A stretch of 64,000 bases of DNA from Nonomuraea muscovyensis (GTDB lineage Bacteria; Actinomycetota; Actinomycetes; Streptosporangiales; Streptosporangiaceae). The position numbers were made by a program, and so were the translations under genes. The stretch is from assembly GCF_014207745.1 (NCBI RefSeq), contig NZ_JACHJB010000001.1, positions 1,054,001 to 1,118,000 on the forward strand. Reading direction: 5' to 3'. Of this stretch, positions 55,731 to 64,000 are shown one piece after another (position 1 is the stretch's first letter; the number at the start of each line of letters is the position of its first letter). The notes under the pieces are model-generated. The model was given only the letters and a program-made list of their open reading frames with translations, was not told where the DNA came from and did not search any database.

Positions 55731-57152
55731 TCAAGAGACCCGTTCGACGGGCTTGCCGACCCGCTCCAGCTCGTGGAAGAGGCTGGGCAGCACGCGGGCG
55801 TGCAGCACGGTGCCGTCCTCGACGTGGTCCACCGAGAGCACCTCGCCCTCCTTGTGGGCCCGGGAGATCAGGTCTCCCCTGTCGTACGGCACGAGCAGCG
55901 TGACCTCGTGGTCAAGCCTGGGCAGGCGGCGCTCGACGAGCGCCATGAGCTCGTCGATGCCGGCGCCGGTGCGGGCCGAGACGACGATGCTGTCACGCTC
56001 GGCGCGCGCGATGCGGTCGAGCACGTCCTGATCGGCGGCGTCGGCCTTGTTGATCACCACGATCTCGGGCACGTCCGTCGCGCCCTCGATGTCGGCGAAC
56101 ACCTCGCGCACGGCGGCCAGCTGTCCCTCGGGGTCGGGGTGCGAGCCGTCGACCACGTGCAGGATCAGGTCGGCGTCGGCGACCTCCTCCAGCGTGGAGC
56201 GGAACGCCTCGACGAGCTGGTGGGGCAGGTGGCGGACGAACCCGACGGTGTCGGCGATCGTGAACAGCCTGCCCTCGGGGGTGCGCGCCTTGCGCACCGT
56301 CGGGTCGAGGGTGGCGAACAGCGCGTCCTCCACCAGCACGCCCGCGCCGGTGACGCGGTTGAGCAGCGAGGACTTGCCGGCGTTGGTGTAGCCGGCGATG
56401 GCGACCGCCGGGACCTCGCGCTGGGAGCGCCGCTGGCGCATGGTCTCGCGCGAGGTGGACATGCCGCTGATCTGGCGCCGCAGCTTGGCCATCCGCTCGC
56501 GGATGCGGCGGCGGTCCAGCTCGATCTTGGTCTCACCGGGGCCGCGGCCGCCGATGCCGACGCCGCCGGCGGCGCGACCGCCGACCTGCCGGGACAGGTT
56601 GCCGCCCCAGCCGCGCAGACGCGGCAGGAAGTACTGGAGCTGGGCCAGCTCGACCTGGGCCTTGCCCTCGCGGCTCTTGGCGTGCTGGGCGAAGATGTCG
56701 AGGATCAGCGCGGTGCGGTCGATGACCTTCACCTTGACCGTGTCCTCGAGCTGGCGGAGCTGGCCGGGGGTCAGCTCACCGTCGCAGATCACGGTGTCGG
56801 CGCCGGTCGACTCGACCACGTCGCGCAGCTCGAGCGCCTTGCCCGAGCCGATGTAGGTGGCGGGGTCGGGCTTCTGGCGGCGCTGGATGAGACCCTCGAG
56901 GACCTCGGATCCGGCGGTCTCGGCCAGGAGCTTCAGCTCGAGGAGTGAGTTTTCGGCGTCGACGGCCGTGCCGGAGGTCCAGACGCCCACCAGGACCACC
57001 CGCTCGAGCCGCAGCTGCCGGTATTCGACCTCGGAGACGTCCTGGAGCTCCGTGGACAGGCCGGCCACGCGGCGCAGCGCCTGGCGCTCCTCAAGATCCA
57101 TGTCGCCGGTCTCGAACTCGTCGAGCGCGGAGTATTCGTGCATTCGTGTCAT
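55731..57152 (-). CDS. hflX: GTPase HflX
   Basis: A 473-residue ribosome-splitting GTPase. The N-terminal HflX domain (YIGSGKALELRDVV, then DRTALILDIFAQHAKSREGK) and the Gly-rich linker GGRAAGGVGIGGRGPGETKI come first. The G domain follows, with GYTNAGKSSLLN, DTVGFVRHLPHQLVEAF and NKADAA. ATG 57152 (MTRMHEYSAL) is chosen; ATG 57143 is possible. It is monocistronic. Confidence 0.95.
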   Translation of the reverse strand: MTRMHEYSALDEFETGDMDLEERQALRRVAGLSTELQDVSEVEYRQLRLERVVLVGVWTSGTAVDAENSLLELKLLAETAGSEVLEGLIQRRQKPDPATYIGSGKALELRDVVESTGADTVICDGELTPGQLRQLEDTVKVKVIDRTALILDIFAQHAKSREGKAQVELAQLQYFLPRLRGWGGNLSRQVGGRAAGGVGIGGRGPGETKIELDRRRIRERMAKLRRQISGMSTSRETMRQRRSQREVPAVAIAGYTNAGKSSLLNRVTGAGVLVEDALFATLDPTVRKARTPEGRLFTIADTVGFVRHLPHQLVEAFRSTLEEVADADLILHVVDGSHPDPEGQLAAVREVFADIEGATDVPEIVVINKADAADQDVLDRIARAERDSIVVSARTGAGIDELMALVERRLPRLDHEVTLLVPYDRGDLISRAHKEGEVLSVDHVEDGTVLHARVLPSLFHELERVGKPVERVS

Positions 57153-57227
57153 CTCTATTAGGCAACGTCTGGACACCGTGGTGTCTTCCCCCGATGGTGG
57201 CACGACATCCCCGGGACGGGCATCCGG

Positions 57228-57914
57228 TTATCCCGGCAGCACGCTCACGTCACCGGAGCCGGCCTTGATGGTCATCTTGTGCGGCGAGGCGTTGTCGCGC
57301 TTGACCGAGATGCTCTCGTCGCCCGACCCCATGTCGGTGGTCACGGCGTAGGAGCCGTCGGGCACGCGCAGCATGATGTCACCGGAGCCGGTCTCGAGCC
57401 GGGCGTCGTCGGGCGCGGCGGCGTACTTCAGCTCCATGCTGCCCGACCCGAGGTCCGCGGTCAGCCGCTTGCCCGTCAGCCCGTTGCCGTCCACGTCGCC
57501 GGACCCCATGGAGAGCTTGACGGTGCCCGACAGCGACCGCAGCGTGACGTCGCCCGAACCGCTCTCGACGTCCACCGTCAGCCCCTTGGGCACCTGGATC
57601 CTGTAGTTGACGTGGCAGCTCGGCCCGTCGTGGCAGGTGTAGCTCAGCCGCAGGGTGTCGCCCTCGACGACGTGCTCGGCCTCGGGCTTGGTCCCGCGCC
57701 AGCCGAGCGTCTCGGTGACGTGGACGGCCCTCCCGTCGTACTCGCTGATCACGGCGTCGCCGGAGCCGGGCTCGACGCGCAGCGCGGTCACCTTGTCGGT
57801 GACGTCGTAGGTGGCGGTGTCCTGGTTGGTGGGCCCGGCCAGGCCCTGCAGCCCGCAGCCCGTCAGCAGTGCGGCCGACGCCAGCAGCCCGCCCGCGATC
57901 GCGATCCTCTTCAT
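57228..57914 (-). CDS. DUF4097-like lipoprotein
   Basis: A 228-residue product with lipobox LLTGC at about residue 20 (MKRIAIAGGLLASAALLTGC). The mature part is a right-handed beta-solenoid of short repeats, each containing a GSGD motif (PGSGDAVIS, ESGSGDVTL, SMGSGDVDG, LGSGSMELK, ETGSGDIML, DMGSGDESI, KAGSGDVSV), as in DUF4097/adhesin-type proteins. It is anchored outside the membrane; its role is unknown. The start is set by the signal peptide. Confidence 0.85.
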   Translation of the reverse strand: MKRIAIAGGLLASAALLTGCGLQGLAGPTNQDTATYDVTDKVTALRVEPGSGDAVISEYDGRAVHVTETLGWRGTKPEAEHVVEGDTLRLSYTCHDGPSCHVNYRIQVPKGLTVDVESGSGDVTLRSLSGTVKLSMGSGDVDGNGLTGKRLTADLGSGSMELKYAAAPDDARLETGSGDIMLRVPDGSYAVTTDMGSGDESISVKRDNASPHKMTIKAGSGDVSVLPG

Positions 57915-58071
57915 ACGACGATCTTCTCGCCGGCCCGCGTCACGCGCATCGGGGATGCCCCGGACGAGGGCCCCAGGGTACCCCCGCCTTTGACCGTCGA
58001 TCGGGGCATGAGTTAGCTTCTTTCCATAATTCAGAAGAGGTTTTCCACATAGCGGAAAAGAGGAGTGCGAG

Positions 58072-59649
58072 ATGGAGATCACCGGCCCGATCCTCGACCG
58101 GTTCGACGAGATCCTCACCCCGGAGGCGCTCGGCTTCGTGGCGGCGCTCCAGCGCGAGTTCGGCGCCCGGCGCCTGGAGCTCCTGGAGCTCCGCCAGGCG
58201 AAGCAGGCGGAGCTGTCCGCCGGAGGCCTGTTCGACTTCCTGCCCGAGACCAAGGGCGTCCGCGAGGCCGAATGGAGCGTCGCCGCGCCCGCCCCCGGCC
58301 TGGAGGACCGGCGTGTCGAGATCACCGGTCCGGTGGACCGCAAGATGACCATCAACGCGCTCAACTCCGGCGCCAAGGTCTGGCTGGCCGACTTCGAGGA
58401 CGCCAACTCCCCTCTCTGGGTCAACTGCGTCGCCGGCCACCTCAACCTGCGCGACGCGCTCGACCGGACCATCGACTTCGAGTCGGGCGGCAAGGCGTAC
58501 GCGCTGCGCCCCGACGAGGAGCTGGCCACCGTCGTGGTGCGCCCGCGCGGCTGGCACCTGGACGAGAAGCACGCCAGGGTGGACGGCCGGCCCGTCTCCG
58601 GCTCGCTGTTCGACTTCGGCCTCTACTTCTTCCACTGCGCGCAGCGGCAGATCGACAAGGGCAAGGGCCCCTACTTCTACCTGCCGAAGCTGGAGTCCCA
58701 CCTGGAGGCGCGGCTGTGGAACGACGTGTTCGTCCGCGCCCAGGAACTGCTCGGCATCCCGCGGGGGACGATCCGGGCGACCGTCCTCATCGAGACGTAC
58801 CCGGCCGCCTTCGAGATGGAGGAGATCCTCTACGAGCTGCGCGAGCACTCCGCCGGGCTCAACGCGGGCCGCTGGGACTACCTGTTCAGCGTGATCAAGA
58901 AGTTCCGGACCCGGGGCCGGGAGTTCCTGCTGCCGGAGCGCAACGCGGTGACGATGACCGCGCCGTTCATGCGCGCCTACACCGAGCTGCTGGTGCGCAC
59001 CTGCCACAAGCGCGGCGCGCACGCCATCGGCGGCATGGCCGCGTTCATCCCGTCGCGCCGCGACCCCGAGGTCAACGCCGTCGCCCTGGAGAAGGTCCGC
59101 GCCGACAAGACCCGCGAGTCCGGCGACGGCTTCGACGGCTCCTGGGTGGCGCACCCCGACCTGGTGCCGATCTGCCGCGAGGTGTTCGACGGGGTGCTCG
59201 GCGACAAGCCCCACCAGATCGACCGCAAGCGCGAGGACGTCAGCGTCTCGGCCGCCGACCTGCTGGCGGTGTCGCAGACGCCCGGCGAGATCACCGAGGC
59301 GGGGCTGCGCGGCAACGTGGACGTGGCGCTGCGCTACCTGGCCGCCTGGATGGGCGGGCTGGGCGCGGTGGCCATCCACAATCTCATGGAGGACGCGGCC
59401 ACGGCCGAGATCTCCCGCTCGCAGATCTGGCAGTGGATCCACAACGACATCACGCTCGCCGACACCGGGAGCCAGGTGACGAAGGAGCTCGTCGAGCGGA
59501 TCATCGGCGAGGAACTTGCCAAGATCGCCGCCGAGCCGGGCCACGACGAGGAGCTGTACGCTCAGGCCACGGCTCTGTTCAAGGAGGTCGCGCTGGACGA
59601 CGATTTCGCCGAGTTCCTCACGCTCCCCGCGTACGCGCGCATGCCGTAG
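58072..59649 (+). CDS. aceB: malate synthase A
   Basis: A 525-residue malate synthase (glyoxylate plus acetyl-CoA to malate). [54 protein letters not shown] (catalytic-site Glu and Arg region) and [16 protein letters not shown] are classic. AGAGGAG precedes the ATG by 6 nt. It heads a run aceB-glcD-glcE-glcF-iclR with tiny gaps, so glycolate or glyoxylate is channelled to malate. No isocitrate lyase gene is in the window. Confidence 0.97.
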   Translation: MEITGPILDRFDEILTPEALGFVAALQREFGARRLELLELRQAKQAELSAGGLFDFLPETKGVREAEWSVAAPAPGLEDRRVEITGPVDRKMTINALNSGAKVWLADFEDANSPLWVNCVAGHLNLRDALDRTIDFESGGKAYALRPDEELATVVVRPRGWHLDEKHARVDGRPVSGSLFDFGLYFFHCAQRQIDKGKGPYFYLPKLESHLEARLWNDVFVRAQELLGIPRGTIRATVLIETYPAAFEMEEILYELREHSAGLNAGRWDYLFSVIKKFRTRGREFLLPERNAVTMTAPFMRAYTELLVRTCHKRGAHAIGGMAAFIPSRRDPEVNAVALEKVRADKTRESGDGFDGSWVAHPDLVPICREVFDGVLGDKPHQIDRKREDVSVSAADLLAVSQTPGEITEAGLRGNVDVALRYLAAWMGGLGAVAIHNLMEDAATAEISRSQIWQWIHNDITLADTGSQVTKELVERIIGEELAKIAAEPGHDEELYAQATALFKEVALDDDFAEFLTLPAYARMP

Positions 59650-59659
59650 GAGGAGCCAC

Positions 59660-61132
59660 ATGACCTCGAGCACGCCCCCCGCGACCGGCCCCGTGATCGG
59701 CCCGCTGACGGCGGCCCTGCTCTCGGCGCTGCCCGCCGGCGCGGTGATCACCGATCCCGTACGGCTGCGCACCTACGAGTGCGACGGCCTGACCTACCAC
59801 CGCGCCACCCCGGCCGTGGCCGTGCTGCCGGAGACGGCCGAGCAGGTGGCGCTGGTGGTGCGGCTGTGCAACGAGGCCGGGGTGCCGTTCGTGGCCCGCG
59901 GCTCCGGCACGGGCCTGTCCGGCGGCGCGCTGCCGCGCGAGGACGGCGTGCTCATCGTCACCTCCAGGATGCGCCGCGTCCTGGAGATCGACCTGGCCGA
60001 CCGCAGGGCCGTGGTCGAGCCCGGCGTCACCAACCTCGCCATCACCGAGGCCGTGCGCGAGCAGGGCCGCTACTACGCGCCCGACCCGTCGAGCCAGCAG
60101 GTCTGCTCGATCGGCGGCAACGTGGCGGAGAACTCCGGCGGCGCCCACTGCCTCAAGTACGGCTTCACCGTCAACCACGTCGAGGCCTGCGAGATCGTCA
60201 CCCCCGACGGCGACCTCGTCACGCTCGACCGCATGGACCCGGGCTACGACCTGCTGGGCGCGTTCGTCGGCTCGGAGGGCACGCTCGGCATCGCCACCAA
60301 GATCACCGTACGGCTGAGCCGCGCCCCCGAGGCGGTCACCACGGTCCTGGCGGCGTTCGAGAACATCGAGCAGGGCGGCCGGGCCGTCTCGGCGATCATC
60401 GGGGCGGGCATCGTGCCGGCCGCGATCGAGATGATGGACGCCCTGTCGATCGCGGCGGCCGAGGCGGCGGTCGCCTGCGCCTACCCGGCGGGCGCCGGCG
60501 CGGTGCTGATCGTGGAGCTCGACGGGCCGGCCGCCGAGGTGGAGCGGCAGTTCGAGCGGCTGCGTGAGATCTGCTCGGGAGCGTTCGAGCTGCGGGTGGC
60601 CGCCGGTCCGGCCGAGCGGGCCGCGATCTGGAAGGGCCGCAAGTCGGCGTTCGCGGCCGTGGGCCGGATCAGTCCCGCCTACATCGTGCAGGACGGCGTC
60701 GTGCCGCGCACGTCGCTGCCCCGGGTGCTGGCCGCCATCGACCGGCTGTCGGCCGAGCACGACATCAGGGTGGCCAACGTCTTCCACGCCGGCGACGGCA
60801 ACCTGCACCCGCTGGTGCTGTTCGACGACGCCGAGCCGGGCGCGGGCGAGCGGGCCGAGGTGGTCTCCGGCGCGATCCTCGACCTGTGCATCGAGCACGG
60901 CGGCTCGATCACCGGCGAGCACGGGGTGGGCGTGGACAAGGCCCGCTACATGCCGAAGATGTTCTCCGCCGCCGACCTCGACACGATGCAGCTCGTGCGG
61001 TGCGCGTTCGACCCGCGGGGCCTGTCCAACCCGGGCAAGGTGTTCCCCACGCCGCGGCTGTGCGGCGAGGTGCCGGGGGTGCGCAGGGGCGTGCACCCGC
61101 TGGTGGAGTCGGGCCGGGCGGAGCAGTTCTGA
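59660..61132 (+). CDS. glcD: glycolate oxidase FAD subunit GlcD
   Basis: A 490-residue FAD-linked oxidase of the VAO/PCMH type. The FAD site RGSGTGLSGGALP, IGGNVAENSGGAHCLKYGFT and the C-terminal HAGDGNLHPLVLFD with GEHGVGVDK are characteristic. It oxidises glycolate (or a similar 2-hydroxy acid) to glyoxylate together with GlcE and GlcF. AGGAGGAG lies 7 nt before ATG 59660. It overlaps glcE by 1 nt. Confidence 0.95.
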   Translation: MTSSTPPATGPVIGPLTAALLSALPAGAVITDPVRLRTYECDGLTYHRATPAVAVLPETAEQVALVVRLCNEAGVPFVARGSGTGLSGGALPREDGVLIVTSRMRRVLEIDLADRRAVVEPGVTNLAITEAVREQGRYYAPDPSSQQVCSIGGNVAENSGGAHCLKYGFTVNHVEACEIVTPDGDLVTLDRMDPGYDLLGAFVGSEGTLGIATKITVRLSRAPEAVTTVLAAFENIEQGGRAVSAIIGAGIVPAAIEMMDALSIAAAEAAVACAYPAGAGAVLIVELDGPAAEVERQFERLREICSGAFELRVAAGPAERAAIWKGRKSAFAAVGRISPAYIVQDGVVPRTSLPRVLAAIDRLSAEHDIRVANVFHAGDGNLHPLVLFDDAEPGAGERAEVVSGAILDLCIEHGGSITGEHGVGVDKARYMPKMFSAADLDTMQLVRCAFDPRGLSNPGKVFPTPRLCGEVPGVRRGVHPLVESGRAEQF

Positions 61133-62310
61133 TGCCGCGTGAGCTGCTGGAGAAGACCGGCGTGACCGTCCGCGACGCCGTTCCCGGTGACGCCGTGGCC
61201 GGGGTCGAACCGCGCCGGGTGGCCCTGCCGGAGACCGTCGGGGAGGTCGCGGCGGTGCTGCGGGCCTGCGCCGCGCACGACCTGGCCGTGACCCCCGTCG
61301 GCGGCGGCACCAAACTCCACTGGGGCGCCCCGCCCGAGCGGTGCGACGTGCTGCTCGACCTGTGCTGCCTGAACGAGATCGTCGAGCACGCGGCGGGCGA
61401 CCTGGTGGTCCGCGCACAGGCCGGGGTGACGATGGGCGCGCTGGCCGAGACGCTCCGACTGCAGGGGCAGGAACTGGCGCTGGACGCCCCGCCGGACGCC
61501 ACGGTGGGCGGCACGCTGGCCACCGCCGCGTGCGGGCCGCGCGCCTTCCGCTACGGCGCGCCGCGCGACCTGCTCATCGGCGTCACGGTGGTGCTGGCCG
61601 ACGGCACGGTGGCCCGGTCGGGCGGCAAGGTGGTCAAGAACGTCGCGGGCTACGACCTGGGCAAGCTCTTCACCGGCTCCTACGGCACGCTGGGCGTGAT
61701 CGCCGAGGCGACGTTCCGCCTGCACCCGCTGCCCGCCGACCGGCGCTGGCTGGTCGCGGAGCTCCCGCCGGCGCACGTGAGTGAGGTGGCCGAGGCGCTC
61801 GCGGCCTCGCAGGCCGAGCCCAGCGCGGTGGAGATCGACCGGCCGGACGCGTCGGCGCCGGTGGCGCTGGCCGCGCTGGTCGAGGGCACGGCTGCCGAGC
61901 CGCGGGCGCACGCGCTGCGCGAGACCGCCGGCGGCGGCGAGGTGAGCGAGCGGCCACCGCCGTGGTGGGGCCTCCTGCCCGGCGCCGAGACGCTGGTGGA
62001 GGCCCGGTTCGTGCCGACGGCGCTGGACGGGGTGCTGGAGGCGGCGCGCGAGCACGGGTTCCGGCTGCGCGGCTCGGCGGTGTCCGGACGGCTGCACCTT
62101 GCGCCCGTGGGTGAGGTCAGCGCCGCGCGGGTGGCGGACGCGGTGGCCGGGTTCCGCGAGCGTACCCACGCGGCGGTTCTGCTGGCCTCGCCGTACGAGG
62201 GCGTCGACCGGTGGGGCCGCACCGGCGCGCTGCCGCTGATGCGGCGGGTCAAGACACGGTTCGACCCCGGCCGGAGGATGTCTCCCGGACGGTTCGTGGG
62301 AGGGATCTGA
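61132..62310 (+). CDS. glcE: glycolate oxidase subunit GlcE
   Basis: A 392-residue FAD-binding subunit, smaller than GlcD and lacking its C-terminal active-site part. PVGGGTKLHWGAPPERCDVL, PPDATVGGTLATAACGPRAF and KNVAGYDLGKLFTGSYGTLG match GlcE. It ends 1 nt before glcF and is coupled to glcD. It forms the complex with GlcD and GlcF. Confidence 0.93.
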   Translation: MPRELLEKTGVTVRDAVPGDAVAGVEPRRVALPETVGEVAAVLRACAAHDLAVTPVGGGTKLHWGAPPERCDVLLDLCCLNEIVEHAAGDLVVRAQAGVTMGALAETLRLQGQELALDAPPDATVGGTLATAACGPRAFRYGAPRDLLIGVTVVLADGTVARSGGKVVKNVAGYDLGKLFTGSYGTLGVIAEATFRLHPLPADRRWLVAELPPAHVSEVAEALAASQAEPSAVEIDRPDASAPVALAALVEGTAAEPRAHALRETAGGGEVSERPPPWWGLLPGAETLVEARFVPTALDGVLEAAREHGFRLRGSAVSGRLHLAPVGEVSAARVADAVAGFRERTHAAVLLASPYEGVDRWGRTGALPLMRRVKTRFDPGRRMSPGRFVGGI

Positions 62311-62311
62311 C

Positions 62312-63514
62312 ATGGACCCCGAGTTGATCGACGACTGCGTGCACTGCGGGTTCTGCCTGCCGAGCTGCCCCACGTACGTGCTGTGGGGCGAGGAGATGGA
62401 CTCGCCCCGCGGCCGGATCCACCTGATGGGGCAGCACGTCGGGGGCACCCCGGTGACGCCCGAGATGGCCGGCCACTTCGACGCCTGCCTGGGCTGCATG
62501 GCGTGCGTGACCGCCTGCCCGTCGGGGGTGCGCTACGACCGGCTGATCGAGCAGACCAGGGCGGAGGTCGAACGGGTCCACGTGCGCGAGCCGCGGGAGC
62601 GGGCGGTGCGCGGGCTGGTGTTCTCCCTGTTCCCCTACCCGCGCCGGCTGCGGCTGCTGCGCCCTGGGCTCGGGCTGGCCGAGCGGATGCGGCCGTTCCT
62701 GGAACGGGTGCATCCGAGCCTGGGCGCGATGGCCGCGCTCGCGCCGCGCCCGGGTCCCCGGCAGCGGCTGCCGCGCCTGGTGCGGGCCCGGGGGCCGCGC
62801 CGGGCCGTGGTGGGGATGCTCACCGGGTGCGTGCAGGGTGAGTTCTTCCCGCAGGTGAACGCGGCCACGGCGCGGGTGCTGGCGCTGGAGGGCTGCGACG
62901 TGGTGATCCCCGCGGGCCAGGGCTGCTGCGGGGCGCTCAGCGTGCACTCCGGCCGCGCCGACCAGGCCAGGCGGCTGGCCCGCCGGACCGTCGCCGTCTT
63001 CCGCCGGGCGGGGGTCCGGACGGTCGTGGTGAACGCGGCCGGATGCGGGTCGTCGATGAAGGAGTACGGCGAGCTGCTCGGCGCCGACCCCGGGTTCAGG
63101 GTGGTGGACCTGTCGGAGTTCCTGGCCGAGCTGGGCCCGGCCGCCACCCGGCACCCGCTGCCGCTGACCGTGGCCTACCACGACGCCTGCCACCTGGCCC
63201 ACGCGCAGGGCGTCCGGGCGCAGCCGCGCGCGCTGCTGGCCCAGATCCCGGAGCTGGAGGTGCGTGAGGTGCCCGAGGCGGCCATCTGCTGCGGTTCGGC
63301 GGGTACGTACAACATCTTCCAGCCGGAGGCGGCGCGCGACCTCGGCGACCGGAAGGCCGAGGGCGTCGCCGCGACGGGCGCCGAGGTGCTCGTGTCGGCC
63401 AACCCGGGCTGCACGATGCAGATCGCCGCCGCGATGCGGCGCGCGGGCGGGAGCATCAGGGTGGCGCACACGGCCGAGGTGCTGGACGCCTCCCTGCGCG
63501 GAGTGTCCCTGTGA
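62312..63514 (+). CDS. glcF: glycolate oxidase iron-sulfur subunit GlcF
   Basis: A 400-residue electron-transfer subunit. Two 4Fe-4S motifs (CVHCGFCLPSCPTY and CLGCMACVTACPSGVRYD) are at the N-terminus. Two CCG domains follow (TGCVQGEFFPQVN ... GQGCCGALSVHSG; YHDACHLAHAQGV ... ICCGSAGTYNIF). It passes electrons from GlcDE to the quinone pool at the membrane. It overlaps the regulator by 4 nt. Confidence 0.95.
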   Translation: MDPELIDDCVHCGFCLPSCPTYVLWGEEMDSPRGRIHLMGQHVGGTPVTPEMAGHFDACLGCMACVTACPSGVRYDRLIEQTRAEVERVHVREPRERAVRGLVFSLFPYPRRLRLLRPGLGLAERMRPFLERVHPSLGAMAALAPRPGPRQRLPRLVRARGPRRAVVGMLTGCVQGEFFPQVNAATARVLALEGCDVVIPAGQGCCGALSVHSGRADQARRLARRTVAVFRRAGVRTVVVNAAGCGSSMKEYGELLGADPGFRVVDLSEFLAELGPAATRHPLPLTVAYHDACHLAHAQGVRAQPRALLAQIPELEVREVPEAAICCGSAGTYNIFQPEAARDLGDRKAEGVAATGAEVLVSANPGCTMQIAAAMRRAGGSIRVAHTAEVLDASLRGVSL

Positions 63515-64000
63515 GCGTGCAGTCGGTCGAGCGGGCGCTCGACGTGCTGGAGGCGCTGGCCGAGCACGGCGGCGAGGCGGCGCTGTCGGAGATCGCCGCC
63601 AGGACCGGCCTGCCGTACGGGACCATCCATCGGCTGCTGCAGACGCTGCTGACGCGCGGCTACGTGCGCCAGGAGTCCGACCGCCGCTACGCGCTGGGCG
63701 CCGGGCTGGTGCGCCTGGGCGGCGTGGCCGAGGGCATGGTGGGCACGTGGGCGCGGCCCCACCTGGCCAAGATGGTGGAGCTGTCGGGCGAGACGGCCAA
63801 CCTGGCCGTGCTGGAGGGCGACTTCATCGTCTACGTGGCGCAGGTGCCGTCGCCGCGCCGGCTGCGGATGTTCGCGGAGGTGGGCAGGCGGGTGCTGCCG
63901 CACAGCACCGCCGTGGGCAAGGTGCTGCTGGCCGGCCGGGCCGCCGAGGAGGCCGTGACTCTGCTGGAGCGCACCGGCATGCCGCGACGCACCCCCAACA
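63511..64000 (+). CDS. IclR-family regulator (3' end cut by window edge)
   Basis: About 163 residues are visible from GTG 63511. The winged helix-turn-helix is ALSEIAARTGLPYGTIHRLL with QTLLTRGYVRQE, and the IclR ligand domain follows. As the last gene of the aceB-glcDEF run, overlapping glcF by 4 nt, it most likely senses glyoxylate or a related acid and controls the operon, as AllR/IclR proteins do elsewhere. The C-terminal part lies outside the window. Confidence 0.92.
   Translation, partial: MSVQSVERALDVLEALAEHGGEAALSEIAARTGLPYGTIHRLLQTLLTRGYVRQESDRRYALGAGLVRLGGVAEGMVGTWARPHLAKMVELSGETANLAVLEGDFIVYVAQVPSPRRLRMFAEVGRRVLPHSTAVGKVLLAGRAAEEAVTLLERTGMPRRTPN

Overview
The window is high-GC actinobacterial DNA (GC-rich third positions, many GTG starts, ATGA/GTGA overlaps). 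Gene order and protein style suggest a Streptosporangiaceae member such as Nonomuraea. That placement is an inference from the proteins, not from a database search.

Layout. 1-1.9 kb: leuA (partial) with a leucine-rich leader peptide, then the 3' part of a dimethylargininase gene (ddaH). 1.94-9.06 kb: an island of lower GC, full of broken genes, that splits ddaH; the 5' part of ddaH lies at 9057-9221. The intact cargo of the island is a 1319-residue secreted protein ending in a NucA/NucB-type nuclease domain, followed by a candidate immunity gene, plus small ORFs and remnants that look like actinomycete integrative-element genes. 9.2-15 kb: a DUF2630 gene, a Mut7-C gene and a complete urease operon ureABCFGD.

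15.5-29.4 kb: a conserved housekeeping block read leftwards (hrcA, dnaJ, rsmE, HIT, phoH, ybeY, CBS protein, cdd-like, NUDIX, era). It is headed by a CIRCE operator and interrupted by a rightward ECF sigma operon at 21.7-23 kb. Two low-complexity membrane proteins and a DUF3097 gene follow. 29.4-37.2 kb: hemW, a small hypothetical gene, a TetR/MFS efflux pair with a clear operator, lepA, a GH18-like secreted protein and rpsT. 37.3-46.6 kb: an accessory block between rpsT and holA, with a two-permease, two-ATPase FtsX/MacB-type exporter and a divergent MFS/MarR pair. 46.6-54.1 kb: holA, TetR plus DUF1453 membrane protein, comEC, comEA, degV-like. 54.1-64 kb: hutI, hflX, a DUF4097-like lipoprotein, then aceB-glcDEF and a partial IclR regulator, together a glycolate-to-glyoxylate-to-malate module.

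The most notable points are the insertion that splits ddaH and its nuclease/immunity-like cargo, the leuA leader peptide, a tandem duplication over the ureA start codon, several palindromic operators, and short tandem repeats inside or beside genes. No tRNA, rRNA or CRISPR array was seen.
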